Shown here in pieces: positions 8,801-15,421 of a stretch of DNA of 64,000 nucleotides (position 1 is its first letter; each line of letters starts with the position of its first letter). The stretch is from JACDAE01 sp963717195 (GTDB lineage Bacteria > Chloroflexota > Ktedonobacteria > Ktedonobacterales > Ktedonobacteraceae), in contig CAVQVR010000021.1 of NCBI GenBank assembly GCA_963717195.1, positions 806,001 through 870,000 on the forward strand. The letters are read 5' to 3'. Below the pieces are notes generated by a model, which worked only from the letters and a program-made list of their open reading frames with translations, had not been told where the DNA came from and searched no databases. A program made the position numbers and the translations under genes.

Positions 8801-11396
8801 CTCGATCATAACGATCCTGACACCAATCAATAATACCTTTTGTAGATGCTGAAGAAGTTTCTCTAGTTCCAACAACACCTAAACGAAGCGTGGCACGAGC
8901 GGGTAGCAACCTGGCAACTTCGCTAAGGCTGTTCCGAGTTTGTGAGACGCTAAAACCACCTACAACTCCTTTGATGCCAATACCTAGTTCAGATAAGCGT
9001 GTGACGACTCGTATTCTTTCAGGCAAAAGTGGTTCAAGAGCATCCTTACTTAATAAAACTGTCCAGTATGGATTTTCACTCGCGACAGTAAAGAAGACAC
9101 GTGGAACGAACTGTGTTGCCCCTTCTAAGGTGTACCATGTTCCTATGTCTGGGCAAGAATGAGGATCGAGTAAGCCAGCAGCGGGGCAGCGTTGATGCAA
9201 GGACTCGTACAGTTGCTGTTGTGCGAGACCATGCCATGCAATACGCAAGGGATGCAACGGTGATAGCAGCATAGCAGTCGGCTCGCTTTTGGCAGTATAA
9301 CGACTTGCTTCCTGGTTCCATTTGGCATCATGAACTGCGATACAGTCAAACCAAGCTGCCTTTTCTGGCTCATTTTGCAACCAATTCATGTATAACTGCA
9401 AATATCGCTCGATATCTTGCAGGAGCACACCCTCTCCAAGATAGATTTGTCCAAACGTTCTGTATCCCACAGCTAAATATTGGCGGACTGCTTCACGGGC
9501 ATCAAGCAGCATTTGTGGTGGGGTGCTAACTGGGCGTGGATCTACTTGAGGAAGTGCATTTCCTAAACACGGATTTGTCCAATCCAGCGTTTCTAATCTA
9601 CTTACCTCGGTAGACCAGCAAGCTAAGACTGGCTTCCAACTGTCTTCCGAAGATAAATATTCGAGTTCTAGGCGCTGTAACAAGGAATTTGGAGGTTTAG
9701 GTACAGCTACCCTTCCTTTTCGCTCATCCTGGTGAGCACCAACGAGTGCTTCAAAGTATGATAATGCTGTATTAGGAGTTCCCTCAATCTTGAAGTTAAT
9801 AGTCCACTTCCCCAGTTCAGCGCCAGTCTTGTCTCTCAGAACAACTTCAGCTTTATCTTCATTTTCAACTTCAATCACTAAGGGTACTATTGACTGTCCA
9901 GGTATTACTTGCTCAACTTTGGGTTTAGGTTGTACCACGGGAGGCAGCCCGGGATCTGGAAATGGAATTACCTGCACCTGAATTTCAGCAACCGCTGACG
10001 CGTGGTAGATTTTTAGATCTATTGGTCCGCCGCGAGGCAAGGATATGTCCTGCTTCCAAAGGCCAGATGTTTTTACAGGGGGGCGTTGTCGCTCAGCATC
10101 ACGAACCCTTGCTGTTCCCTTACATAAAAACTTATCTAGAGCTAGTACTTCTACAACTCCCACGCTAAATCCAGGAGCATCTACTTGGTACTTCAAAGGC
10201 TTTTCATGAGATGGAGGACTTGCATCAACACAGATTTCGCCGCTACTACTCACGAGAGGCGAGAGGGGGTAGTTATTTCCATCTGCTTTACAGCTAAAGA
10301 TGGGTGAAGAAAGTGGTTTACCACTCGGAACACTTGCTTGAAGTTGAACTTCACTAGATACTATATTAGGTTCGCCTTTCAATAAATCGAAACGGTTTAA
10401 CAAATTGAGGCACTGCAACTCCAGCTTATCAGGGCGTTTGTCGTCTAACTCGTCCAGCATCTGTCTCAACATATCCGCATTGAGTGCTTGCCACCATGCA
10501 GGGATAGGGTTTCCAGGTCGATAATACCAAGCAGGGGCTTGTGCAAAGCTCGCTCCTGTAAGGCTAGTTTGTCTAATATGGCTTGCGAGTGCTTTAAGGT
10601 GAGATTGCAGAGAATTATTTCGTGCAATCTCTGTTTTTTCGAGTCTAGATATACCGTTTTTCAACCCTTCCCTGCTAAGAAAGTCCCCTAACTCTTGCAT
10701 AAGTGGAAATGCCTCTTTGACTGATACAGTCGTGTTTATAAGAGAAGGTAATCCTGTCGGAAGAGCAAGGACATCTATTGATGTCCTTGTACTAGCTGAT
10801 GTTGCCAGTAGCTCATTAGCTACTTCCCATAAGGCTCGATCTCTCGTAGAAGGCTCTAGGTTTCTGCTTTGTTTAGCAATTTCCTTGAATGCTAATCGAA
10901 TATCAACCGGCCCAAGGCCTGTGGCTAGCACAACTTCATTGATTATGTGCGTCCATACAATATCCTTCAGTTTTCGATCTGCAGGTTCGGTGGGTAGACC
11001 CCCCAATGTTTCTGTTGTATTGGCCAACGATTCATGACGATTGTCCCAAGCTCGCGGTTCGACTAGCATAATAACTATACGGCCATTATTTCTTGCTGTT
11101 ACAGCATAGTCCCACTGACATACTTTACTCAGCGTGGTAGAAGCAAACGTAGCGCTACTGCTGACCGTAAATTGAGACCCTTGAACATATAGCACTACAA
11201 CCTCTTGGTTTATCCCTGCAATACGCCAATCATTTGTACCATTGGAAGTAAGCAAGTTAAACAGCGACTCTAAAGCCTCACTTGGTGGTCCCACCAACAC
11301 GGGGCGAACATAAGCATCAGGGCTCCGTCCTATTGCATTCGTAATATGTGTTTCTAGAAGCTTGCTGAGTACACGAGCAAGATAAAGATAATTCAT
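5817..11396 (-). CDS. DptH-like giant protein: PD-(D/E)XK-type nuclease motif plus HerA/FtsK ATPase
   Basis: 1859 residues. The C-terminal 400 residues are a HerA/FtsK-type pump: Walker A FGYMGSGKSYLVGNM at about 1495-1505, Walker B MVIFDEAHEYL at about 1730-1740, then LFATQDVESIP, the usual HerA sensor region. Near residues 1183-1210, RPDLLVIAIY is followed by ITPVEVKFRSG, the spacing of a PD-(D/E)XK nuclease core. An acidic Ser/Glu-rich linker (about 1350-1440) joins the two. The first 1100 residues include beta-rich stretches but nothing I recognise. Size, architecture and place in an F-G-H-like operon fit the phosphorothioate-dependent restriction protein DptH, but no dnd/ssp modification genes are in the window. 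ATG at 11396 follows AAGGTG. Function as the DNA-translocating nuclease of the system is inferred. Confidence 0.65.
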   Translation of the reverse strand: MNYLYLARVLSKLLETHITNAIGRSPDAYVRPVLVGPPSEALESLFNLLTSNGTNDWRIAGINQEVVVLYVQGSQFTVSSSATFASTTLSKVCQWDYAVTARNNGRIVIMLVEPRAWDNRHESLANTTETLGGLPTEPADRKLKDIVWTHIINEVVLATGLGPVDIRLAFKEIAKQSRNLEPSTRDRALWEVANELLATSASTRTSIDVLALPTGLPSLINTTVSVKEAFPLMQELGDFLSREGLKNGISRLEKTEIARNNSLQSHLKALASHIRQTSLTGASFAQAPAWYYRPGNPIPAWWQALNADMLRQMLDELDDKRPDKLELQCLNLLNRFDLLKGEPNIVSSEVQLQASVPSGKPLSSPIFSCKADGNNYPLSPLVSSSGEICVDASPPSHEKPLKYQVDAPGFSVGVVEVLALDKFLCKGTARVRDAERQRPPVKTSGLWKQDISLPRGGPIDLKIYHASAVAEIQVQVIPFPDPGLPPVVQPKPKVEQVIPGQSIVPLVIEVENEDKAEVVLRDKTGAELGKWTINFKIEGTPNTALSYFEALVGAHQDERKGRVAVPKPPNSLLQRLELEYLSSEDSWKPVLACWSTEVSRLETLDWTNPCLGNALPQVDPRPVSTPPQMLLDAREAVRQYLAVGYRTFGQIYLGEGVLLQDIERYLQLYMNWLQNEPEKAAWFDCIAVHDAKWNQEASRYTAKSEPTAMLLSPLHPLRIAWHGLAQQQLYESLHQRCPAAGLLDPHSCPDIGTWYTLEGATQFVPRVFFTVASENPYWTVLLSKDALEPLLPERIRVVTRLSELGIGIKGVVGGFSVSQTRNSLSEVARLLPARATLRLGVVGTRETSSASTKGIIDWCQDRYDRGEDEDTLPVNNMPVTTEIYDMRGDTPYPSPEQLASLSENTQEKVKWFKVDRLWPDFQIDLVILDQLGTGSPKGWDSDTRSPVGKGALHRVRIREDFQDAVWLDESRIGKDSPLTNGIDGLLQSTARTFEERAALDRVSQFRFEPNRQAIGSRLDESTFLAVTSTQIDPASIIRGAKGSGYLWDYVLPDALGGDEDSAGYYLIAEPLQAMKNAIKKAISIVTSSLPSNLEVQVVLNEISRRGIPILKRLASGGTQSRGELGMLLAVRLLQDAFRESTSSVRLPVWNGDCIHLLLPANSYQKPFDRIRKALQITDREQRPDLLVIAIYNPSLPGNTPVSVKITPVEVKFRSGRMSDNEDELKNALGQASNLGEVLNTIWTKNAPTPLWDTCSTALLAQCINLAFRIYADKNIHGGMPTEWTKMHERVLQDILSGQARVDVDKAGRLLVFDESASSLIRDINGDGRYDTVILNRDDARVLLTGIGNLSPDGDAAVNVLQFSLPECDRRKTVSEVDNADDSIIHSALSSTSDAIEEEPKSAHPLILNSDSETSETVYTSLITSSAEEEQGTNLNLGENISHEHHLEKATEIHSTLAVPRAFIGWTEPTSRWALLGKLDTTSEFVALDLDYPKALGIFGYMGSGKSYLVGNMIEASLAPIPGINVLPNPLSVVIFNYRQNVSDRFELSSLTVPNQDETDVEKLVNEYSSRPQALRDIHVLCLPGELNTTRKNEYRGIIVSELFFDPSALSIEDWELLMGETGSGALFARTIRHVLGELQSTGDITLERLEEHTLSLLTGQSRKSAELRFKFVRKYISPARGIKFEQVLKPGRAVIVDLRNRSLFSKEDALRFFLVCANQINQVQGRFNKMVIFDEAHEYLSNEFGEKLASFIRLMRHNGTSYLFATQDVESIPPAIRQFIATKFVFNLGTRQNIEDLVRFAPEFKNQQLQGIRPGYCLVQTDQSVGNLFERPRLVQIRPRVTHHGGATQIFSVETSLDE

Positions 11397-11446
11397 TATT
11401 TACACCTTCACAATGAGCTAACAGAAGGGAAGACGTTTTCAAGCCG

Positions 11447-13024
11447 TTAAAACGGATCAACGAGTAGCCGGCCTCCGGCAGCGTCTGGGCTGTCAACTAC
11501 AAGTCCTAGATTTTCTAAATCGGTTCCTACCTTCCCCTTCGCAAGTTCACCAGTTGGGACTCGTAAGCCATAATCGGCAAGGTGGGACCGAAAATCCTCG
11601 ATGGTTGCAGGAATCTCCCCTTGAGTGTAACAGCAAGCATGGACAAGGGAGATTAGCATAGCGGGACCAGGTTGAGTAATCCAAAGTGATTTTCTTTTAC
11701 GTCCGCCAGCAAGATTGGCCAATAGATAAGCTTGGTCATAAGATTTCTTTTCAGGATCTTCTGTTTCCAGTTGCCCAAGGCTATAGCGTGTGAACTCTAG
11801 TACATTGTTCGTAAAACCACTCTGGCATTTTGCAAGTGAAGCGTTTTCTTCAAGGAGTACAGCACATGCAGATCGGAGCCACTGTAATGCGTTTTGGCCA
11901 CTTCTATTGCTACAATCAGAGTCCAATCTAACCTTGTTGAGTGAAAGATGCTCAAAAAAAAGCTTAATAGCTTCTGGAGCTGAATTTTTCCCTGCATGCG
12001 AATAGCCTATTGTTTGGTTAGCAGGCCAAGAACATCCAGCATCATCCATAAGGCAAAAAAGCAAGTTTAGCCCGAATCGAGCGTATACATATTTTTCTAG
12101 CAAATGCCTGATAAGTAAATCAGCATTATGGCCGAACTCTAGCAACGAGTTCATATCTCTGTGTGATTGCCAAAGGCTCGCTTCAATCTCAGCCACTGAG
12201 GGTACGGCATTACCCCCTACTATGGAAAGAACAAATTGCCAGCAAACTGTATTGACGTAGCAGACCCAGAGAACGTGTGTGCTCAGTCCGAGACGTAGCG
12301 TTGCCTCAAGTAGCACCGTCCATTGTCTACGCGTCAGTCGCTCTTTAAGCTGCAGTACCGCCTCTAGATCCTTACAAAAGCGCTCTGCAGGTGATCGAGA
12401 AGAAATTATAGTTGCGTTGCCTCGGAAAGCTCGCAACTGCTCTTTATTTAGGGACATTGCTACATAGGGATAAGAGAGTAATGGTCTAATGGTATGATTA
12501 AAGGCACGACCTACGAACCTTGCGAAGACATCATCATCCTTTTCAATTCTTAGTGCGTCACCTAACTGTCTGATCAGATCTTTCCCTTTAACTTCACCAA
12601 AGCCTCCTCCTATTGCATGAAGTAATAGGTTAAAAGGATTCCAGCGACTTCGCACCTTCCCTAGAACACAAGCGTGATAAGCTATTTGTGGTACAAGCGG
12701 CATAAGTTGGGGGAGGCGGGTTGACTTTTGTCCTCCTCTCACCGGACTTGCGAGTCCTCCTTGTTCTTGTTTTAAGAGGACACTCCAAAGCTCAGGCCCT
12801 CCTAAGTCGTTGGAGAAAGTCTCTGGCAAATCGTCAATTTTTTGTAAATCGACATCTCTTTCAGGTCTCATAAGAAGCAGACCACGATAGGCAGATCCCA
12901 ATAAAACTTCGCCTATCGAATATTCTGGAGCTACGGTAGCAAAAATAGAGTTGTCATAGGATGGGTGATTCTTTCCACCTCTCCGGCGACCTGTTGGGTC
13001 ATCTAGAAAATCTTGTACCTGCAT
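11447..13024 (-). CDS. Unrecognised 525-residue protein in DptG position
   Basis: I do not recognise a domain. The N-terminus is basic (TGRRRGGKNHPSYD); the middle is helical with several Trp and Cys residues and no P-loop, HTH or nuclease motif that I can see. No signal peptide or membrane segment. It sits between the DptF-like ATPase (47 bp upstream) and the DptH-like giant (50 bp downstream), the place of DptG in dptFGH operons, so a structural or adaptor role is a guess from position. ATG at 13024 is preceded by GGGGAA. Confidence 0.6.
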   Translation of the reverse strand: MQVQDFLDDPTGRRRGGKNHPSYDNSIFATVAPEYSIGEVLLGSAYRGLLLMRPERDVDLQKIDDLPETFSNDLGGPELWSVLLKQEQGGLASPVRGGQKSTRLPQLMPLVPQIAYHACVLGKVRSRWNPFNLLLHAIGGGFGEVKGKDLIRQLGDALRIEKDDDVFARFVGRAFNHTIRPLLSYPYVAMSLNKEQLRAFRGNATIISSRSPAERFCKDLEAVLQLKERLTRRQWTVLLEATLRLGLSTHVLWVCYVNTVCWQFVLSIVGGNAVPSVAEIEASLWQSHRDMNSLLEFGHNADLLIRHLLEKYVYARFGLNLLFCLMDDAGCSWPANQTIGYSHAGKNSAPEAIKLFFEHLSLNKVRLDSDCSNRSGQNALQWLRSACAVLLEENASLAKCQSGFTNNVLEFTRYSLGQLETEDPEKKSYDQAYLLANLAGGRKRKSLWITQPGPAMLISLVHACCYTQGEIPATIEDFRSHLADYGLRVPTGELAKGKVGTDLENLGLVVDSPDAAGGRLLVDPF

Positions 13025-13071
13025 GATATTCCCCTAGTCATAAATCGGATAGAGAAGGCTCTGCATCTTCA

Positions 13072-14028
13072 TTAGCGAGTTCGTATTTTTTTGTATGTAC
13101 CAAATGATATTGACGTAATTCCATTAATAATTTTCTCTTCATCACGACAGAGTTCTCCCGCATACTGATGACGAACTCTGTCTATAGCAGCCCTTACACT
13201 GGCAGACAGGCTACTACTTGAACATCCCTCCCTTTTCAAACAAAGGGCACTATACAAATCAAATGTAATAGGTATACGGTGCTTCCCGCTGATTTCGAAG
13301 AAAGGCACGTCATGGCCAGGTGCTAAAGAAGTAGTGATAGGGGGCACAATAGCACGTAGTCCCGCACGGCTGCTTTTCAAGATAATAAGCCCCTCTTGCT
13401 CAGATTGGGGTTGTCCAAAGCTTTCCAGCATGTTAAAAACTATCTCTCTTCCTCCAAGTAGATCTTGCAAGGTATCTTTAATTTTGTTGAGCTTTGATTG
13501 ATCAACGAGTGAAGCCTCAAAATCTTCAAGGTGATCTTCACTAGCGTGATATCCCTTACGCACACCTATAGAACGTTTGACAATAGTCCCTGCTAGTTGC
13601 CGAAGTGGGTGGACGACCTGGAAAGCCTGGAAGGATCTTCTGCCTAGTAGCTCTTGCTCCCACTCCTCTTCAGCCGCTTGCAATAACATGAGGTACCTCA
13701 CTTCAATTAAAGAGAGAGCCGGCTCACGGGAAGCTTCATTACCCAATTCAATAGATTGGCTATACTCATCTTCGATTTTACGAAGAGTATGTTCCTTTTT
13801 ACCAGGACTAAAGATAGCGGGATCTAGATCTGAGAAGTCCCCTAACAATATCTCGCGAATTGGTTTTAATGCACTGCTTGCAATATTCGTAAATCCATCA
13901 ACCACAGCTTTAGAAATCTCGTACCGAGACCAATTCTGATTGCTGTCATTCTCAATGACTTGAGGGTAGACTTTGGGAAACAGCGCATGGGGATATAATC
14001 GACGCAACAGTGAATATGTTGGTTGCAC
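13072..14028 (-). CDS. DptF-like ATPase, C-terminal part (downstream of frameshift)
   Basis: Second half of the DptF-like gene, in the -1 frame relative to the first half. The nominal start is GTG at 14028, but no ribosome site precedes it and the protein sequence runs on naturally from the first ORF across the T6 tract at 14044-14049 (STSQEVQPTYSLLRRLYPHALFPK). It is largely helical with no catalytic motif of its own. The joined product would be about 675 residues from the ATG at 15095. It ends 47 bp before the 525-residue gene. Whether the two halves are made as one protein by programmed frameshifting, or the gene is broken, is not settled by the sequence. Confidence 0.65.
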   Translation of the reverse strand: MQPTYSLLRRLYPHALFPKVYPQVIENDSNQNWSRYEISKAVVDGFTNIASSALKPIREILLGDFSDLDPAIFSPGKKEHTLRKIEDEYSQSIELGNEASREPALSLIEVRYLMLLQAAEEEWEQELLGRRSFQAFQVVHPLRQLAGTIVKRSIGVRKGYHASEDHLEDFEASLVDQSKLNKIKDTLQDLLGGREIVFNMLESFGQPQSEQEGLIILKSSRAGLRAIVPPITTSLAPGHDVPFFEISGKHRIPITFDLYSALCLKREGCSSSSLSASVRAAIDRVRHQYAGELCRDEEKIINGITSISFGTYKKIRTR

Positions 14029-15095
14029 TTCTTGAGAGGTACTAAAAAACTCGTTATTTGACCTGCCTGATCATGTACCCAATCACACGGATGAGATTGG
14101 CTTCCGAAATCGCTCCATTGACCAATCACAGTCTCGGCAACTAAGGAAAACGCATCTCGAAAATTCCACCTTTGCCCTGTATACAGCTCGCTGCGGCGTA
14201 GGATAGTTAACAAAGATTTGCGATTAGAAGTATCTTGTAACCAAGTAGCGTTTTGTCGGAAAGGACATATAGGTGCTGAATCGCAGTCACCACACACCTT
14301 CCACTTATCTTCCCTAGTTGCCGAAACAATGATTTGTTCAATAGGAGAAGGCTTCGTACTGGGTGTATCTTTTATCAAGCTTTCAAGATCGAGAGGCCAA
14401 CAGGCTATACTTTTATTAGATGTCAAAGGCCAGCAAGCCAAACGTTGCTGCTTGCTAAAAGAAGCTTCAAAGCCAATACTAGAAGCACGTATCAGGGTTA
14501 TTATTAACTCGGTGACTTCGTTCTTAGCTCCCCATGCCAAGCTTGCCTCCCGGAGTGCCCTGGCGAGTACTCCACGGTTCGCACAAGCTACAAAAAGTGG
14601 CATTGGCGAAGCATTCAATAAATCTGAAATATCGTTTGCAAGCTGTAGCGCAGCATTTCCGCGAGCATCATCAGTAGCAGTAGCATCTTGAATGATAATG
14701 AGACGCCCAACGCGACTAGCAAAATTACCAGGGGCTGATACGACATCTTGGCTCTCTACCACGACACGACGAGGAGAAATAGGATTTGGCTTGAATATAT
14801 CTGCGAGGATATCACGAAGCTGGCCTTGCATACCCAGGCTTTGATCTAGATTCGTCAAGAAGTCTTGAACTGTCTCTGATTTACCGTTACCTGGTCCCCC
14901 AATTAAAAATATACCTCTCGGTGTTTCATCTCCATTTGCAATGGATTGAGCCAACGAACGAAGTTTTAATATAAGCTCAGTATCTATAGGTTGACCTAAA
15001 GGGCTACTTCTTTGAAAGGGAACTTGCACTCCACCGCTATCATGACCGTGCCAGCTGAGTAATTTTGTCGCCCAGGGATTTTGACGTAAAGGCAT
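13866..15095 (-). CDS. DptF-like P-loop ATPase, N-terminal part (upstream of frameshift)
   Basis: Starts best at ATG 15095 (PLRQNPWATKLLSWHGHDSGG), 5-6 nt after AGAGGT; an in-frame TTG at 15119 lies inside a hairpin and is less likely. Walker A is LIGGPGNGKSE at about residue 64, close to the GxxGxGKSE style of DptF. A later CGDCDSAPICPF segment near 267 looks zinc-binding, also placed as in DptF. After about 14043 this frame continues with about 58 Cys/His-rich residues that look like out-of-frame noise to the stop at 13866; the real continuation is in the -1 frame. It is the first gene of the leftward operon and probably the NTPase regulator of the restriction complex. Confidence 0.65.
   Translation of the reverse strand: MPLRQNPWATKLLSWHGHDSGGVQVPFQRSSPLGQPIDTELILKLRSLAQSIANGDETPRGIFLIGGPGNGKSETVQDFLTNLDQSLGMQGQLRDILADIFKPNPISPRRVVVESQDVVSAPGNFASRVGRLIIIQDATATDDARGNAALQLANDISDLLNASPMPLFVACANRGVLARALREASLAWGAKNEVTELIITLIRASSIGFEASFSKQQRLACWPLTSNKSIACWPLDLESLIKDTPSTKPSPIEQIIVSATREDKWKVCGDCDSAPICPFRQNATWLQDTSNRKSLLTILRRSELYTGQRWNFRDAFSLVAETVIGQWSDFGSQSHPCDWVHDQAGQITSFLVPLKKCNQHIHCCVDYIPMRCFPKSTLKSLRMTAIRIGLGTRFLKLWLMDLRILQAVH
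14043..14049 (-). other. Slippery heptamer T-TTT-TTA at the ORF junction
   Basis: Read on the minus strand in the frame of the upstream ORF, the codons are AGT TTT TTA GTA. The heptamer T TTT TTA fits the X XXY YYZ rule for -1 ribosomal frameshifting, and a -1 slip enters exactly the frame of the downstream ORF. No obvious downstream pseudoknot was found by eye. RNA-polymerase slippage on T6 or a simple homopolymer sequencing error would give the same picture. Confidence 0.55.
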
Positions 15096-15115
15096 TGATA
15101 CCTCTTGAAAAATGC

Positions 15116-15141
15116 TCAAGGGGCTTCAAAAAAGCCCCTCT
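15116..15141 (-). promoter_or_regulatory. Hairpin just upstream of the DptF-like start
   Basis: GGGGCTT (15120-15126) and AAGCCCC (15132-15138) form a strong stem with a short loop, ending about 20 nt before the ATG at 15095. In the leader of a leftward transcript this could be an attenuator or a transcript-stabilising stem. No long T run follows, so it is not a clean terminator. Confidence 0.4.
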
Positions 15142-15288
15142 AGAAGGCAATACAGATACTTTTTAAAAGATCTCTCGGGATACCGGGGCGATACCAACTC
15201 TTGTAAAGTTTCTATAAGGTGGGTCAATCCCAATAATTATGGAATTGGCACTACCATATAGGACAGCATCAACATTTACAGTTCCCCA

Positions 15289-15416
15289 GTACCAGCTTTC
15301 GTGAGACATAGTACCAACATTTTTGAGATCCTACATGGCCGCCCAATATTTATGAAAAAAGCTGCCCAACATTTGTGACAACGAGCCCAATATTTGTGAC
15401 AATCACCACACTTACA
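15289..15416 (-). mobile_element. Probable transposon end with five TnsB-type binding repeats
   Basis: Five 18-bp repeats start at 15289, 15311, 15341, 15364 and 15385. The last two (gcccaa[c/t]atttgtgacaa) differ at one base; the third has tatgaaaa at its end; the first two (gtacca...gaga) are more diverged. Read outward on the minus strand the outermost unit is TTGTCACAAATATTGGGC, preceded by either TGTGGTGA (tip at 15410) or TGTAAGTG (tip at 15416). TGT tips followed by spaced direct repeats are how Tn7/Tn5053-like ends look. The tip lies 6-12 bp from the gyrB stop. The opposite end would be beyond the left edge. The rest of 15142-15288 shows no gene. Confidence 0.65.
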
Positions 15417-15421
15417 ATCTC

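Noticed and set aside
3940..15119. Complete Dnd/Ssp phosphorothioation system
   Set aside because: Only FGH-like proteins are present; no cysteine desulfurase, DndC/SspD-like sulfurtransferase or other modification gene is in the window.
1..15410. CRISPR-associated transposon (CAST)
   Set aside because: TniB and TniQ are present, but no Cas12k, Cascade genes or CRISPR repeats are seen in the visible part, and TniQ is the long TnsD-like form.
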